Of a stretch of DNA of 64,000 nt, positions 32,728 to 41,742 are shown piece by piece; within the stretch, counting starts at the first letter, position 1, and each line of letters begins with the position of its first letter. A program made the position numbers and the translations under genes. This stretch comes from Parvibaculum sp041688015 (GTDB lineage Bacteria; Pseudomonadota; Alphaproteobacteria; Parvibaculales; Parvibaculaceae). The stretch spans positions 62,001-126,000 of the forward strand of contig JBDNIY010000009.1 of NCBI GenBank assembly GCA_041688015.1. Reading direction: 5' to 3'. The notes under the pieces are model-generated. The model was not told the DNA's origin, made no database searches, and was given only the letters and a program-made list of their open reading frames with translations.

Positions 32728-34806
32728 TTAGCGCCAAGTTACTGGAATGCGGGGGCGCTCTTCATTTTCTTGGGTGAGATCATATAGCGCATGGGCCCGC
32801 TTTTGTGCCCAGAAGCGGCTGATCCCATGTTCCGTCTTTTCCCAGTGAAAGGGTCGCGAGAAAAGTTGAAACAGAGCCCTATAGGCCGCAAATGAAATAA
32901 GCAGCCAATAGGCGGGCATCGCCAGCGATGAGACGATGAGAGGGCTCAGGCCGCGGCCAGCCACAGCCGTCATGCCAGCCAGAATTGAGAGGCTGTAGCC
33001 TCCAAAAAGGACAAGGAGGTTGAACGCGGCAATGACAGTGTATGAGCTCAATTGATGGGTCATATCGGACTGCGGCAAGTGGGCCTGTGCCAGCATCGCC
33101 AAAATGAACGAGCCGTAAAACAGGGGATGAACGAGGCTCGAAAGCGAGAACCCGCCGATTACGAGCTGAAACCCCAAAAATCGACGTAGCCCGAGTGCTT
33201 TGAAGAGCCGAACAGGATGGCGCATGCGCACCAGATAGGTCTGCATCCAACCCTTGATCCAGCGCGACCGCTGACGCGTCCAATTGTCGAGGCGGCAATT
33301 GGCTTCCTCATATGTCGTAGAACTGATGATGCCGGTGTGCCAGCCGAGCATCGCAAAGCGCATGCCGAGATCTGCATCTTCGGTGACGTTGAACGGATCC
33401 CACGCGCCCGCCGCACGCAGCAGGCTTGTACGAAAATGAGTAGATGTTCCGCCCAGCGGGATGGGCAGTCGGAATTTTTCGAGCATCGGCAAAAGGAGGT
33501 CAAAGAAGGCGGCATATTCCAGCGCAAATTGGCGCGTGAGCCAATTTTCAAAACAATTGTAATAGTTGAGGTGGGCTTGAACGCAGGCGAGGTTCTTGGT
33601 CCCATGTCGAAACGCGGCAAGGGCGCGTTTGAGTTGATCGGGCTCGGGCATGTCTTCAGCGTCATAGACAACCAGAAATTCGCCGCGTGCAAAAGGAAGT
33701 GCGTAGTTGCATGCCTTCGGCTTTGTCAGAGGCATACTATATGGTACACGGATGAATTCAATATTGCCGGGTAGGTGCAAGGCTTTGGCCGCCTCATAGG
33801 TTTCGACGTCGACTTTCTCAAAAGCTAAAAGGATTTGTAGCTTGGCAGTCGGATAGTCGAGTTTGCGCAAGGCATCCGTCAGGATCGGCAGAACTGCGGC
33901 CTCCCGAAATAACGGCACCAGAATGGTATAGATCGGCAGGTCCTCGTCATCCGGGTCGCCTTGCCGTGCAAAGGCCAGATCATATTCAGTTTCACCGCGA
34001 TAGAGCCCGTCAAGGATGGACAGGCCCTTCAATGCCGCAACGGCCAGAAAGCACAAACCAAACAGAACGTTGAGTGTCATCGCGGTCGATTGTGGCGCAA
34101 GCCAGCCAAGGCCCGCAATGAGCGCGATTGTGCCGATGAACACCCATCGTTGTGCAAGGCCGAGTTGATAGCGCGCAGAGCTTTCCGGTTGCTCCTCGGC
34201 CAGCTTGAAGCGCGCGCGCTCACTCAATTCGATGTGAAACCGCTCGCGTATAGCGTGGTGAATGGCTCTTGGTGAAGCAAAGAGAACAATACACGGCTGG
34301 TCTTCATGCGCTTCAATCGCCGCCTTTGCCCGCATGGGGTCGGCGGCAACATAGACCATTTCACGATTGACCCAGCGCCATGGCAAGCAATCTTCTGCGA
34401 TATAGAAATCAAGGTCTACAACGCTTGCTAGCGTATCATCGGCGCGCTCAAGGCGCAGATCGATATAGGCGACACCGGCCTGGATGCTGAGCAGGCGCGT
34501 GAGATCGGTCGCTCGCAAATGGCCGGCGCTGACCATGATGTCGCCGAGCCGCGAGCCGGACTTTTGTTGCTGCGCAAGCGCGCCATCTAGCGTTTCCTGG
34601 CTGATCATGTTGAAACTGACGGCCAATTCACCAAGCAACGGGATGATCATGCTTGGGCGTTTCCAGGTGAACTGTTCTTTTGCTTCTGAAAAACCCTGAC
34701 GTCTGGATTGCACCGATGGCGGCGTGAATTTCTCTGGAGCGATTGGCACGTCTGTCACTGAGAATGTCTCCCGGTACAAATTTGCAAAGAGGGTCGCAGA
34801 ACTCAA
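32728..34806 (-). CDS. Family 2 glycosyltransferase with N-terminal MshEN-type (T2SSE_N) domain
   Basis: The 692-residue membrane protein starts with an MshEN/GSPII_E-N-like domain (about 50-190, GSRLGDIMVSAG and LTRLLSIQAGVAYIDL). Two membrane helices (about 220-265) follow, then a GT-2 catalytic domain with the VVYDAEDMPEPDQ motif, TEDADLGMRFA and QRSRWIKGW. Four or more C-terminal helices complete it. MshEN domains can bind cyclic di-GMP, and the architecture resembles XagB-like exopolysaccharide synthases. It probably polymerises or exports a polysaccharide, possibly under cyclic-di-GMP control. Confidence 0.85.
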   Translation of the reverse strand: MSSATLFANLYRETFSVTDVPIAPEKFTPPSVQSRRQGFSEAKEQFTWKRPSMIIPLLGELAVSFNMISQETLDGALAQQQKSGSRLGDIMVSAGHLRATDLTRLLSIQAGVAYIDLRLERADDTLASVVDLDFYIAEDCLPWRWVNREMVYVAADPMRAKAAIEAHEDQPCIVLFASPRAIHHAIRERFHIELSERARFKLAEEQPESSARYQLGLAQRWVFIGTIALIAGLGWLAPQSTAMTLNVLFGLCFLAVAALKGLSILDGLYRGETEYDLAFARQGDPDDEDLPIYTILVPLFREAAVLPILTDALRKLDYPTAKLQILLAFEKVDVETYEAAKALHLPGNIEFIRVPYSMPLTKPKACNYALPFARGEFLVVYDAEDMPEPDQLKRALAAFRHGTKNLACVQAHLNYYNCFENWLTRQFALEYAAFFDLLLPMLEKFRLPIPLGGTSTHFRTSLLRAAGAWDPFNVTEDADLGMRFAMLGWHTGIISSTTYEEANCRLDNWTRQRSRWIKGWMQTYLVRMRHPVRLFKALGLRRFLGFQLVIGGFSLSSLVHPLFYGSFILAMLAQAHLPQSDMTHQLSSYTVIAAFNLLVLFGGYSLSILAGMTAVAGRGLSPLIVSSLAMPAYWLLISFAAYRALFQLFSRPFHWEKTEHGISRFWAQKRAHALYDLTQENEERPRIPVTWR

Positions 34807-35069
34807 AACACGGACGAGCGATGGTTAATGGTAAAGCGGTCGTATCATCTTTGAAATAATCCCAATGGTTAGGTATCAGTGTCCGTTGGGCACAGCCCTT
34901 GCTTTTGTAAATGTGAAATGAGGTTGATGTGGGCTGGCGTGCGAAATAGGCACGCTGGTCAAGCACTAATGCCCCATTTTAGAACGGTTATACGCATATG
35001 TGCTGATGCGAGGCGCGATGTGCAAAAAGCGGATGAACAGGGACGAGCGCGTAAGTACAGGCAATTTGA

Positions 35070-35987
35070 ATGCGGTTTTTGTTATTCTTCAATCTAATCG
35101 CCATCGTGATCATTTCAGCTTCATTGGGACGCTTCTATGAGGGAACGCCTCTGCCGTGGCGGTTGACCTTGGGTGTGCCGCTAACCGCAAGCGGGTCGGG
35201 CACGCCTGCGCCTGCTGTCGTCTCGGAAGAAAAGCCCACCCCGCTCGAGGCTGAAAAGCTACCTGCCGATGTGGCGCGCCTCAGCATTTTGCACGTCCTG
35301 ACAGAGGGAAGTTATCCGCCTTTCAATGGGCGCAACAGCGCGGGCGAACTTGTTGGCTATGACATTGATATGGCGAATGCCTTGTGCGCGCGCTTGAAGC
35401 GGCGCTGTGAGATCACGACGCAAGATTGGAGCCACCTGTTGCCTGCTTTGGTCAAGGGCGAGGGCGATGTGGTGATCGCTTCCATGCTCATTCCCGTGCA
35501 GGGCAAGGTGCCGACTGGTGTCATGTCCAAGGTCGCTTTTTCAAAGTCTTACTATCTGACGCCGGGCCATTTTGCAGCACGGCGGCACGGCGGCAGCCTG
35601 ACCGCCATTGCACGGCAAAAGATTGTTGTGCAAGCGGGCAGTACGCATACGGCGTTCTTGAAGGCGCATTTCCCTAAAGCCGAACGCATCTCGGTGAAAA
35701 CGCTACAAGACGCCGAAGATGCGCTTGTCAATCGCCGTGCCGATCTATTGTTTGGGGATCGCAACGCTTTGTTGGACTGGCTGAAACGCGACAAGCGTGC
35801 CGCCTGTTGTCATCTGGTCGGCGGCGATTATGACGATGCGATGTTTTTCAGCCGCGGTGCGGGCATGGTGGTCAAAGCTGAAGACACGCGTCTTCTGTCA
35901 CAAATTAATCAGGCCTTGTCCGATATTGCGCAAGACGGCACGGAAGAAAAAATCGCACAAGGCTATTTCGGACAGAGCATCCGCTAA
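35070..35987 (+). CDS. Substrate-binding protein of the SBP_bac_3 family
   Basis: The 305-residue protein has an N-terminal membrane segment (MRFLLFFNLIAIVIISASL) acting as signal anchor, then a proline-rich linker to about residue 68. A type 3 extracellular solute-binding fold follows, with SYPPFNGRNSAGELVGYDIDMANALC and GEGDVVIASM. Usual ligands are amino acids. No permease or ATPase genes are nearby, so it may be a sensor-type or enzyme-derived member rather than part of a transporter. Confidence 0.82.
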   Translation: MRFLLFFNLIAIVIISASLGRFYEGTPLPWRLTLGVPLTASGSGTPAPAVVSEEKPTPLEAEKLPADVARLSILHVLTEGSYPPFNGRNSAGELVGYDIDMANALCARLKRRCEITTQDWSHLLPALVKGEGDVVIASMLIPVQGKVPTGVMSKVAFSKSYYLTPGHFAARRHGGSLTAIARQKIVVQAGSTHTAFLKAHFPKAERISVKTLQDAEDALVNRRADLLFGDRNALLDWLKRDKRAACCHLVGGDYDDAMFFSRGAGMVVKAEDTRLLSQINQALSDIAQDGTEEKIAQGYFGQSIR

Positions 35988-35989
35988 GC

Positions 35990-36523
35990 CTATTCTTTGG
36001 CCTCGGTCATCAGATCGCGTGGCCGCCCAAAAAACACGGTCTCACCTTTTCCTTCTGCAAGCTCTGTCCAACTCTGCGCGTTGGGAAACTCAAAAACGAT
36101 GAAGCCACCCGTGGGCACGCCATTGGCAACCCGCGTGGCAACGCTATCGTCAGGATCGCGCGCCAATCCCATGGCGAGGAGGACCAGGCCGGGGTTATGC
36201 GCGATGATGAGGAGCGTCTCCGCTGTGTCGGGTACTGTTTTGGCCTCAGACAGAAGTACGTCTGGCATCGCATGATAAAGCGCGTCGCGATAATCCACTT
36301 GCACGTTTGCTCTAAGGGCGGCGGCAAGCGGTTCGCATGTCTGCTTTGCGCGGCGCGCAGATGAACAAAGCACATGATCAGGGCGATAGGGCGAGCGGGC
36401 AATATAGTCGGCCATGAAGATTGCCGCTTTTGCCCCGCGCGCATTGACCGAACGGGTGAAATCGTCGCTGGAGGGGTCCGACCAGTCCGATTTGGCATGG
36501 CGCAAAAGGCAGAGCCGCTTCAT
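35990..36523 (-). CDS. SixA-type histidine phosphatase
   Basis: The 177-residue protein of the histidine phosphatase superfamily has the catalytic LRHAKSDW at the N-terminus (phospho-His near residue 9) and IIAHNPGL as the second histidine. SixA removes phosphate from histidine phosphotransfer proteins or other small targets. It overlaps the sterol-desaturase-family gene by four bases and converges on the solute-binding gene two bases away. Confidence 0.9.
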   Translation of the reverse strand: MKRLCLLRHAKSDWSDPSSDDFTRSVNARGAKAAIFMADYIARSPYRPDHVLCSSARRAKQTCEPLAAALRANVQVDYRDALYHAMPDVLLSEAKTVPDTAETLLIIAHNPGLVLLAMGLARDPDDSVATRVANGVPTGGFIVFEFPNAQSWTELAEGKGETVFFGRPRDLMTEAKE

Positions 36524-37386
36524 TTCTCGTGCTCCCCCTGCTTGACAGTGGGGTGTGGCGTGGATGATAGAACAAAAGGCAACATGAAACTCCAGACAAA
36601 CTCGGTCGGCTTGAGGCTTTTGTGCTCGTTGCCAAATTCATTGAGGCCGATGGTCATGGACGAAAGCTCCACGGCGTCGGCACGACGATAGGTCCCGAAC
36701 ATGCGATCCCACAATGACAAATTAAAGCCGAAATTACTGTTCTGCGCATCTTGTTCGATCGAATGATGCACTCGATGCATGTTCGGCGTCACAATGAAAA
36801 GCGACAGCAGGCGATTTGCCGTCGCGCCAAGCTGGAGATTTGCGTGGTTGAACATGGCAATGCCGTTGAGCAGAACTTCAAACACAAGCACAGCCAGCGG
36901 CGGTGCGCCAAGCGCAAGGATGGCAGCGGCTTTGATGAATAGGCTGATTAATATCTCGATCGGATGAAAACGAACGGCAGTCGTCACATCAAGGTCAGGG
37001 TCGGCATGATGAACCTTATGTATGCGCCACAGGAGGTCGAATCTGTGAAAAACAATATGTTGGCCATAGATAAGTCCGTCGAGCGCAAGCAGCGACAAGG
37101 CAAAGGCGATGAGCGGTGAAATCTCGATGGCGTTGAAGAGGCCGATGCCATGCGCCTGCGCAACGAGCGCGAGCCCGACGCCGGCAATCGGCAAGATGAA
37201 CTGCGCGACCAGGCGGGCAAGTATCGTAGCGGCAACGCTGAGGCCGATATTGGTGCGCCAACGTTGCACGCGGCCCCTAAGTGGACGAGCGGGAACAAGG
37301 CGTTCCAGCAGTGCCAGACAGACAAAAATGCCAATAAATAGGGCAAAGCGGATCAAGGGTTCATGGTCGAGAAGAGCGGCGTTCAT
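36520..37386 (-). CDS. Fatty-acid hydroxylase/sterol desaturase family membrane enzyme
   Basis: The 288-residue protein has four or five membrane helices and the histidine clusters of the di-iron membrane hydroxylases: HIVFHR, HKVHHAD and MHRVHHS. It probably inserts oxygen into a lipid or isoprenoid on the cytoplasmic face of the membrane. Substrate (sterol, carotenoid, ornithine lipid) cannot be told. It overlaps the sixA-type gene. Confidence 0.88.
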   Translation of the reverse strand: MNAALLDHEPLIRFALFIGIFVCLALLERLVPARPLRGRVQRWRTNIGLSVAATILARLVAQFILPIAGVGLALVAQAHGIGLFNAIEISPLIAFALSLLALDGLIYGQHIVFHRFDLLWRIHKVHHADPDLDVTTAVRFHPIEILISLFIKAAAILALGAPPLAVLVFEVLLNGIAMFNHANLQLGATANRLLSLFIVTPNMHRVHHSIEQDAQNSNFGFNLSLWDRMFGTYRRADAVELSSMTIGLNEFGNEHKSLKPTEFVWSFMLPFVLSSTPHPTVKQGEHEK

Positions 37387-37521
37387 CGCGAAACCTGCAG
37401 GCGAGCGGGGAATGGGCGCATTATAAGAGCGCTTGAGGCGAACGCGCCATATCCCAACGTCGCAGCCCTCGACTAAGATGGCAACAAGGCTTGGGATAGA
37501 GCGCGACGGGAGTTGAATGAT

Positions 37522-38262
37522 ATGAGAAAATTCGATGGGCCGCTCGTCTTGACGATGGTCGCAGCCCTCTGTGCGGGGTCGATCATGTCGGCGCAGGCCA
37601 GTCCGATGTCTAATTCGATGGCTGGACCAGTGGGCGACGAGACCTTTGAAGGCAGCTTTGTCTGCCTTACGCCGTTAAGCCCCCATGACACTGCGCCCAT
37701 TGTCTGTCAGAGCGACATCAACCCCTCGCTGCCGAGTTTTGATTTCTCACTGGTCTGGCATCGCGATGTAGCAGCGGGCACGCGCCAGCTTGATCGCATA
37801 GAGGTGCGGCGCAGCGGGGAGAGCGAGCCCTTCCAGACCCTTGAACCAATTACCTCAGACGTGCCGATCAAGATCGCCAATAACGGTTTTGAGGCGCTTG
37901 ATCTGAATTTCGACGGCTATCTCGATATCCGGGTGATGCAGTTTGTCTCGGCAGGTCCGAACACGCCTTATCAAAATTGGCTCTGGTCACCGACGACGGG
38001 CAAGTTCGTTGCCAATCGCGCTCTCGACAAAATTACTGCGCCGCAATTTGATGCCGATGCCCAAGAAATCACCAGCCAGTGGCGTCGCAGCGCTGCTGAA
38101 CACGGCAGCGATATTTACGCCTATGACGGAACAACCCCGGTTCTTGTCCACCGTGAGACCGATACCTATGGCGCAAACGGGATTTGCAGTCGCACCTATT
38201 ACGATCAAATTGAGGATGAGTTGCGCAAAACCGGAACAGGCGCTTGCGACGACCCTGATTAG
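37522..38262 (+). CDS. Exported protein of unknown function with a calcium-loop-like repeat
   Basis: The ATG at 37522 was chosen over a TTG nine bases upstream; GGGAG lies nine bases before it. The 246-residue product has a signal peptide (MRKFDGPLVLTMVAALCAGSIMSAQA). Its mature domain contains LDLNFDGYLDIRVM, an integrin/FG-GAP-like DxNxDGxxD calcium loop, and LWSPTTGKFV. This resembles the XAC2610/FG-GAP-type secreted proteins. Function unknown; it faces the TerB-like gene convergently. Confidence 0.75.
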   Translation: MRKFDGPLVLTMVAALCAGSIMSAQASPMSNSMAGPVGDETFEGSFVCLTPLSPHDTAPIVCQSDINPSLPSFDFSLVWHRDVAAGTRQLDRIEVRRSGESEPFQTLEPITSDVPIKIANNGFEALDLNFDGYLDIRVMQFVSAGPNTPYQNWLWSPTTGKFVANRALDKITAPQFDADAQEITSQWRRSAAEHGSDIYAYDGTTPVLVHRETDTYGANGICSRTYYDQIEDELRKTGTGACDDPD

Positions 38263-38292
38263 ATCTGGCCTGTCACAATTTTTGCCTGACGG

Positions 38293-38703
38293 TCACAGCG
38301 TCATGTGACGCGCCCGTGCCCCGCGCTCAATCGCGGCGGCGACCAGCTTGTCAATGCCCAGTGCATCACGCAGCAACTGGAGCAAACGCACTTCCTCCTG
38401 GCCGACGTCCAGATCAGCCGCCGCGACTTCGACGGCGACGGCGTAGCCGGTTTCACGCAAATGCGTCGGCAGCGCATCGCTCACCAGCCCAAAGACGGCG
38501 TCCAACCCGCCGTCCTCATGCAGAATGGCGGCACATTCCTTGGCGGCTGGAATGAGGCGTGCAGAATCAAACTCCGCGAAGGCTGGCAGGCGTTTGACGA
38601 TTTCGCCGATGGTGCGCAATTCGTTGTCGCTCATGGCGCTATCAACGGCGCTCATGGTGACCATGACGTAGATAAGGGCGGTTTCAGGCGCAATCGTTGA
38701 CAT
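38293..38703 (-). CDS. TerB-like (tellurite-resistance family) helical protein
   Basis: From the ATG at 38703 the protein has 136 residues and is all helical, with the TerB/DjlA pattern MSAVDSAMSDNELRTIGEIV and AAADLDVGQEEVRLLQLLRDAL, each carrying an acidic metal-site-like loop. Despite the name, such isolated members have no proven role in tellurite resistance. A start at 38730 would add nine residues. It is followed by dinG on the same strand, 52 bases apart in the other direction. Confidence 0.82.
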   Translation of the reverse strand: MSTIAPETALIYVMVTMSAVDSAMSDNELRTIGEIVKRLPAFAEFDSARLIPAAKECAAILHEDGGLDAVFGLVSDALPTHLRETGYAVAVEVAAADLDVGQEEVRLLQLLRDALGIDKLVAAAIERGARARHMTL

Positions 38704-38754
38704 CAAAAATCCTTTGGCAAAATCCGTCAAAACATGGGCAGAAGGAAGCAGAGT

Positions 38755-41703
38755 CTAGGGTCTGTGTCGGGGAGCGGCAAGGGCCGCATCCGGGTCTTTT
38801 CCAAGGAAATCCCGTGCGTTTGCAATGACATCGGCCAACCCCATGCGCTCAACCACTACGCCGGGCGGAAAAGCAGAGGTGAGCCGTGTTGGCAGGCGTG
38901 AATCCAGCATGACAAAAACGCCCTTGTCGCGCTGGCTGCGAATGAGCCGCCCAAACGCCTGTTTGAGCCGCAGACGTGTCAGCATGTCGTCATAACGCGC
39001 CCCGCCAAATTGCGCTCGGCGTGCTTTGTGCAAAATGTCCGGGCGCGGCCAAGGTGTGCGATCAAAGACAATCATACGCAGCGAGGCACCCGGCACATCG
39101 ACGCCGTCGCGCACCGCATCCGTGCCAAGCAGGCAGGCGTCCTTCTCGGCACGAAAAATATCGACCAGTGTGCTGGTGTCGAGCGCGTCGATATGTTGGG
39201 CGTAGAGCGACAACCCCGCCTGTTCCAGCGGTCCGATGATGCGCTCGTGCACTGCGCGCAATCGATGAATGGCGGTAAAGAGACCAAGAGCCCCACCGTC
39301 CGCCGCGCGAAAAAGCTCACGCATGGCGGCTGCCACTTGATTAACGTCATTGGCCTTTACATCTTTGACGACAAAAATGCGCGCCTGCGCGCCATAGTCG
39401 AACGGCGAGGCCATGAAGACGCGCCGCGCCGGCGTCGCCAGATGCGTGACGCCGGTGCGAATTTCGGCAGATTGCCAGCTCGCGTCACCGGCTTCGTCGT
39501 CGAGCAAGCGGTCGCGCAATGTCGCTGATGTGATAACCACACCATGCGCTGGTTCAAGCACGCTTTCGGCAAAGGGCTGGCTCGGGTCGCGCCAATGGCG
39601 ATGCATGCCGACATCAATGTCGCGTCCCTGAATGCGCTCAATGGAAAACCAATCGACGAAAATTTCAGGTGTCGGACGGCCAAGTACCGACAGCATCGCC
39701 CGCCACGATGGAATGAGAAGTTTGGCGCGCCGTTCCAGTCCGCGTGCCGCCGCGTCCATGCGGATGCGCATAGCTGTGTCGAGGTCGTCTGCCTCCTTGT
39801 CGAGCTTGGCGCGCAACCCTTCAGCAATGCGCAGAAGCGGTGTCGCTAGTTTTTCAAGCGCCTGATCGAACGTGCGCGCCGCAAGTTCGATGCCATCAAC
39901 CAAGGGCGCAATTTCCGCCTCAAGCGAGAAGGGCGTGTCATTGTCGTCAGAGCGGGCATGAACCTGTTGGCTCACTAGGGCCAGAAACTGCTCGCCCTCG
40001 CGGCGTGGTGTGCCGTCATTGAGCCTTGCGCCCCATCCACGTGCGGGCAAGGCCGCCGCCGCAGACATAGCGGCGCTGAGCGCATCTTCGGTGATCGTGT
40101 CGCCTGCCACCAGATCGCCGATGCGATCTTCAAGGCCGCGCCCGCGCCGTCCGCGTGCGCCTTCCGCCCCTCTGATCCAGCGCCGCAGTTCCGCCGTTTC
40201 AACCGCCGATAGATGTGTTGAGAAAGCGCCATCCGCCGCGTCGAAAATATGGTGCCCCTCGTCGAAGATAAAGCGCGAGCGTGCTTCGCGCCCGCTTGGC
40301 TCTTTGTCTTCCGCATTTCCAGCCGCCTCCACATTTGAGGCATTGGCTTTGGGCGCGATCACCGCAATGGCCTGGTCAAGCGCGGCCTGACGCATCACCA
40401 GTGCGTGATTGGCGACCACGATATCGGCGCGTCGGGCCTTGCGAATGGCCTTCTCGATAAAGCATTTTTTGAAATGCGGGCAGGCGGTGTAGATGCATTC
40501 GCCACGTCGATCTGTCAGCGTGCCGCGTCCCTCGCCAGTGCCGGTAAGGCGTTGAGTGAGCCAGGCCGGGAAGTCGCCGCCCACCATGTCGCCGTCGCGA
40601 CTGGCGCGTGCCCAGCGGGCGACAAGGCCAATGGCAACTGCATTGCCGCCGACAGCGGCGCGCTCGGCAAGCTCTTCAAAGTTCAACAGACAGAGATAGT
40701 TTTCACGCCCTTTGCGAACCACAGCCTTTTCGTGTTTTTCGGCAGGATCGGGAAAAGCCTTCGACAACTCCTGATCAAGCTGGCGCTGGAGGTTTTTTGT
40801 GTAAGTCGAAATCCAGACCGTCCCCTTGTTGCGCTGGGCCCAAAGACTGGCAGGTGCAATATAGCCGAGTGTCTTGCCGATGCCTGTGCCCGCTTCTGCA
40901 ATGACGATATTGGGTGTGCCGATGCTCTCGCGCGCATTGAAGGCGCGCGCTGTGGCGGCGGCAAAATCAGATTGGCCGGCGCGTTGTTCGGCACCCACAC
41001 CGACCAGTTCGGCAAGCCGCGCGCGTGCTTCGTCCTCGCTGACAGGCAGCGCACCGGGATGGCTGCGCGGCGGCAAGTCTTCCCATTCAGGCAAATCGCT
41101 CCAGACATCAAAGCCGCGTCCGGCGGGCAAACGACCATTGCGGGAAATGACATCACTTAGAGCCGCCACCACGCCGGGGCCCCATGCCCAGCCAGCTTCC
41201 GCCATCCGGATGGCGACGCGCGCTGCGCCGTCGCGATCAGGGTAGCGCGGCGATTGTAATGTGGTGAGAAGACGACCGGCGGCTTCATGCAGCATCAAGG
41301 CTTGCGTTTCAGGCGCGCGGCCAGCGTCGAGGCCGAGCGCTTGCGCCAGCCCTTGCGGGGTTGGCAGGCAGCGCACGGCGGGATGGACAAAGGCAAAGAG
41401 TTCCAGAAGGTCGAGCACCTTCGGGCCGATCATATGGGCCGCCCGCGCGCCTTTGCGGGCGTCGAGCCCGAGCGCGATGCGCCGCGCCGTGAAACTGCCG
41501 TGAACGGTCAGCACGGCCTCGCGCGCCAGCCGGTCAAGGGCAGCCTCAGCGCTCAGTTCCTCCACTTCGCCGTCGATGCTGACCGCAATGGCGCCCCAGT
41601 CCAGCGGGGCTGCAAGGCGTGCGGGTACAAGCGCTGCCACGTCGGGCAGCATGGGGCTATCCTGAGGCGTGAGCGTCGAATCGTGTGGGGTAACCGTTGT
41701 CAT
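38755..41703 (-). CDS. DinG-type ATP-dependent DNA helicase
   Basis: The 982-residue superfamily 2 XPD/DinG helicase has the Walker A motif in EAGTGIGKTLGYIAP and four spaced cysteines for an iron-sulfur cluster (YLCLLNFEEL, GECIYTACPHFKKC). It also has the DEGHH box in FDEGHHIFDAADG and a C-terminal RecA-like domain with FGRLIRSQRDKGVF. It probably unwinds damaged DNA, R-loops or forked substrates. It is longer than E. coli DinG (716 residues) because of an N-terminal region of about 280 residues of unclear fold. Confidence 0.92.
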   Translation of the reverse strand: MTTVTPHDSTLTPQDSPMLPDVAALVPARLAAPLDWGAIAVSIDGEVEELSAEAALDRLAREAVLTVHGSFTARRIALGLDARKGARAAHMIGPKVLDLLELFAFVHPAVRCLPTPQGLAQALGLDAGRAPETQALMLHEAAGRLLTTLQSPRYPDRDGAARVAIRMAEAGWAWGPGVVAALSDVISRNGRLPAGRGFDVWSDLPEWEDLPPRSHPGALPVSEDEARARLAELVGVGAEQRAGQSDFAAATARAFNARESIGTPNIVIAEAGTGIGKTLGYIAPASLWAQRNKGTVWISTYTKNLQRQLDQELSKAFPDPAEKHEKAVVRKGRENYLCLLNFEELAERAAVGGNAVAIGLVARWARASRDGDMVGGDFPAWLTQRLTGTGEGRGTLTDRRGECIYTACPHFKKCFIEKAIRKARRADIVVANHALVMRQAALDQAIAVIAPKANASNVEAAGNAEDKEPSGREARSRFIFDEGHHIFDAADGAFSTHLSAVETAELRRWIRGAEGARGRRGRGLEDRIGDLVAGDTITEDALSAAMSAAAALPARGWGARLNDGTPRREGEQFLALVSQQVHARSDDNDTPFSLEAEIAPLVDGIELAARTFDQALEKLATPLLRIAEGLRAKLDKEADDLDTAMRIRMDAAARGLERRAKLLIPSWRAMLSVLGRPTPEIFVDWFSIERIQGRDIDVGMHRHWRDPSQPFAESVLEPAHGVVITSATLRDRLLDDEAGDASWQSAEIRTGVTHLATPARRVFMASPFDYGAQARIFVVKDVKANDVNQVAAAMRELFRAADGGALGLFTAIHRLRAVHERIIGPLEQAGLSLYAQHIDALDTSTLVDIFRAEKDACLLGTDAVRDGVDVPGASLRMIVFDRTPWPRPDILHKARRAQFGGARYDDMLTRLRLKQAFGRLIRSQRDKGVFVMLDSRLPTRLTSAFPPGVVVERMGLADVIANARDFLGKDPDAALAAPRHRP

Positions 41704-41742
41704 TGCCTAGCACTATAACCGGACCGGACAAAAAAATAGGCC

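Noticed and set aside
40405..41160. 251-codon frame on the plus strand inside dinG
   Set aside because: Antisense shadow of a conserved helicase; composition is unlike a protein and no ribosome-binding site is seen.
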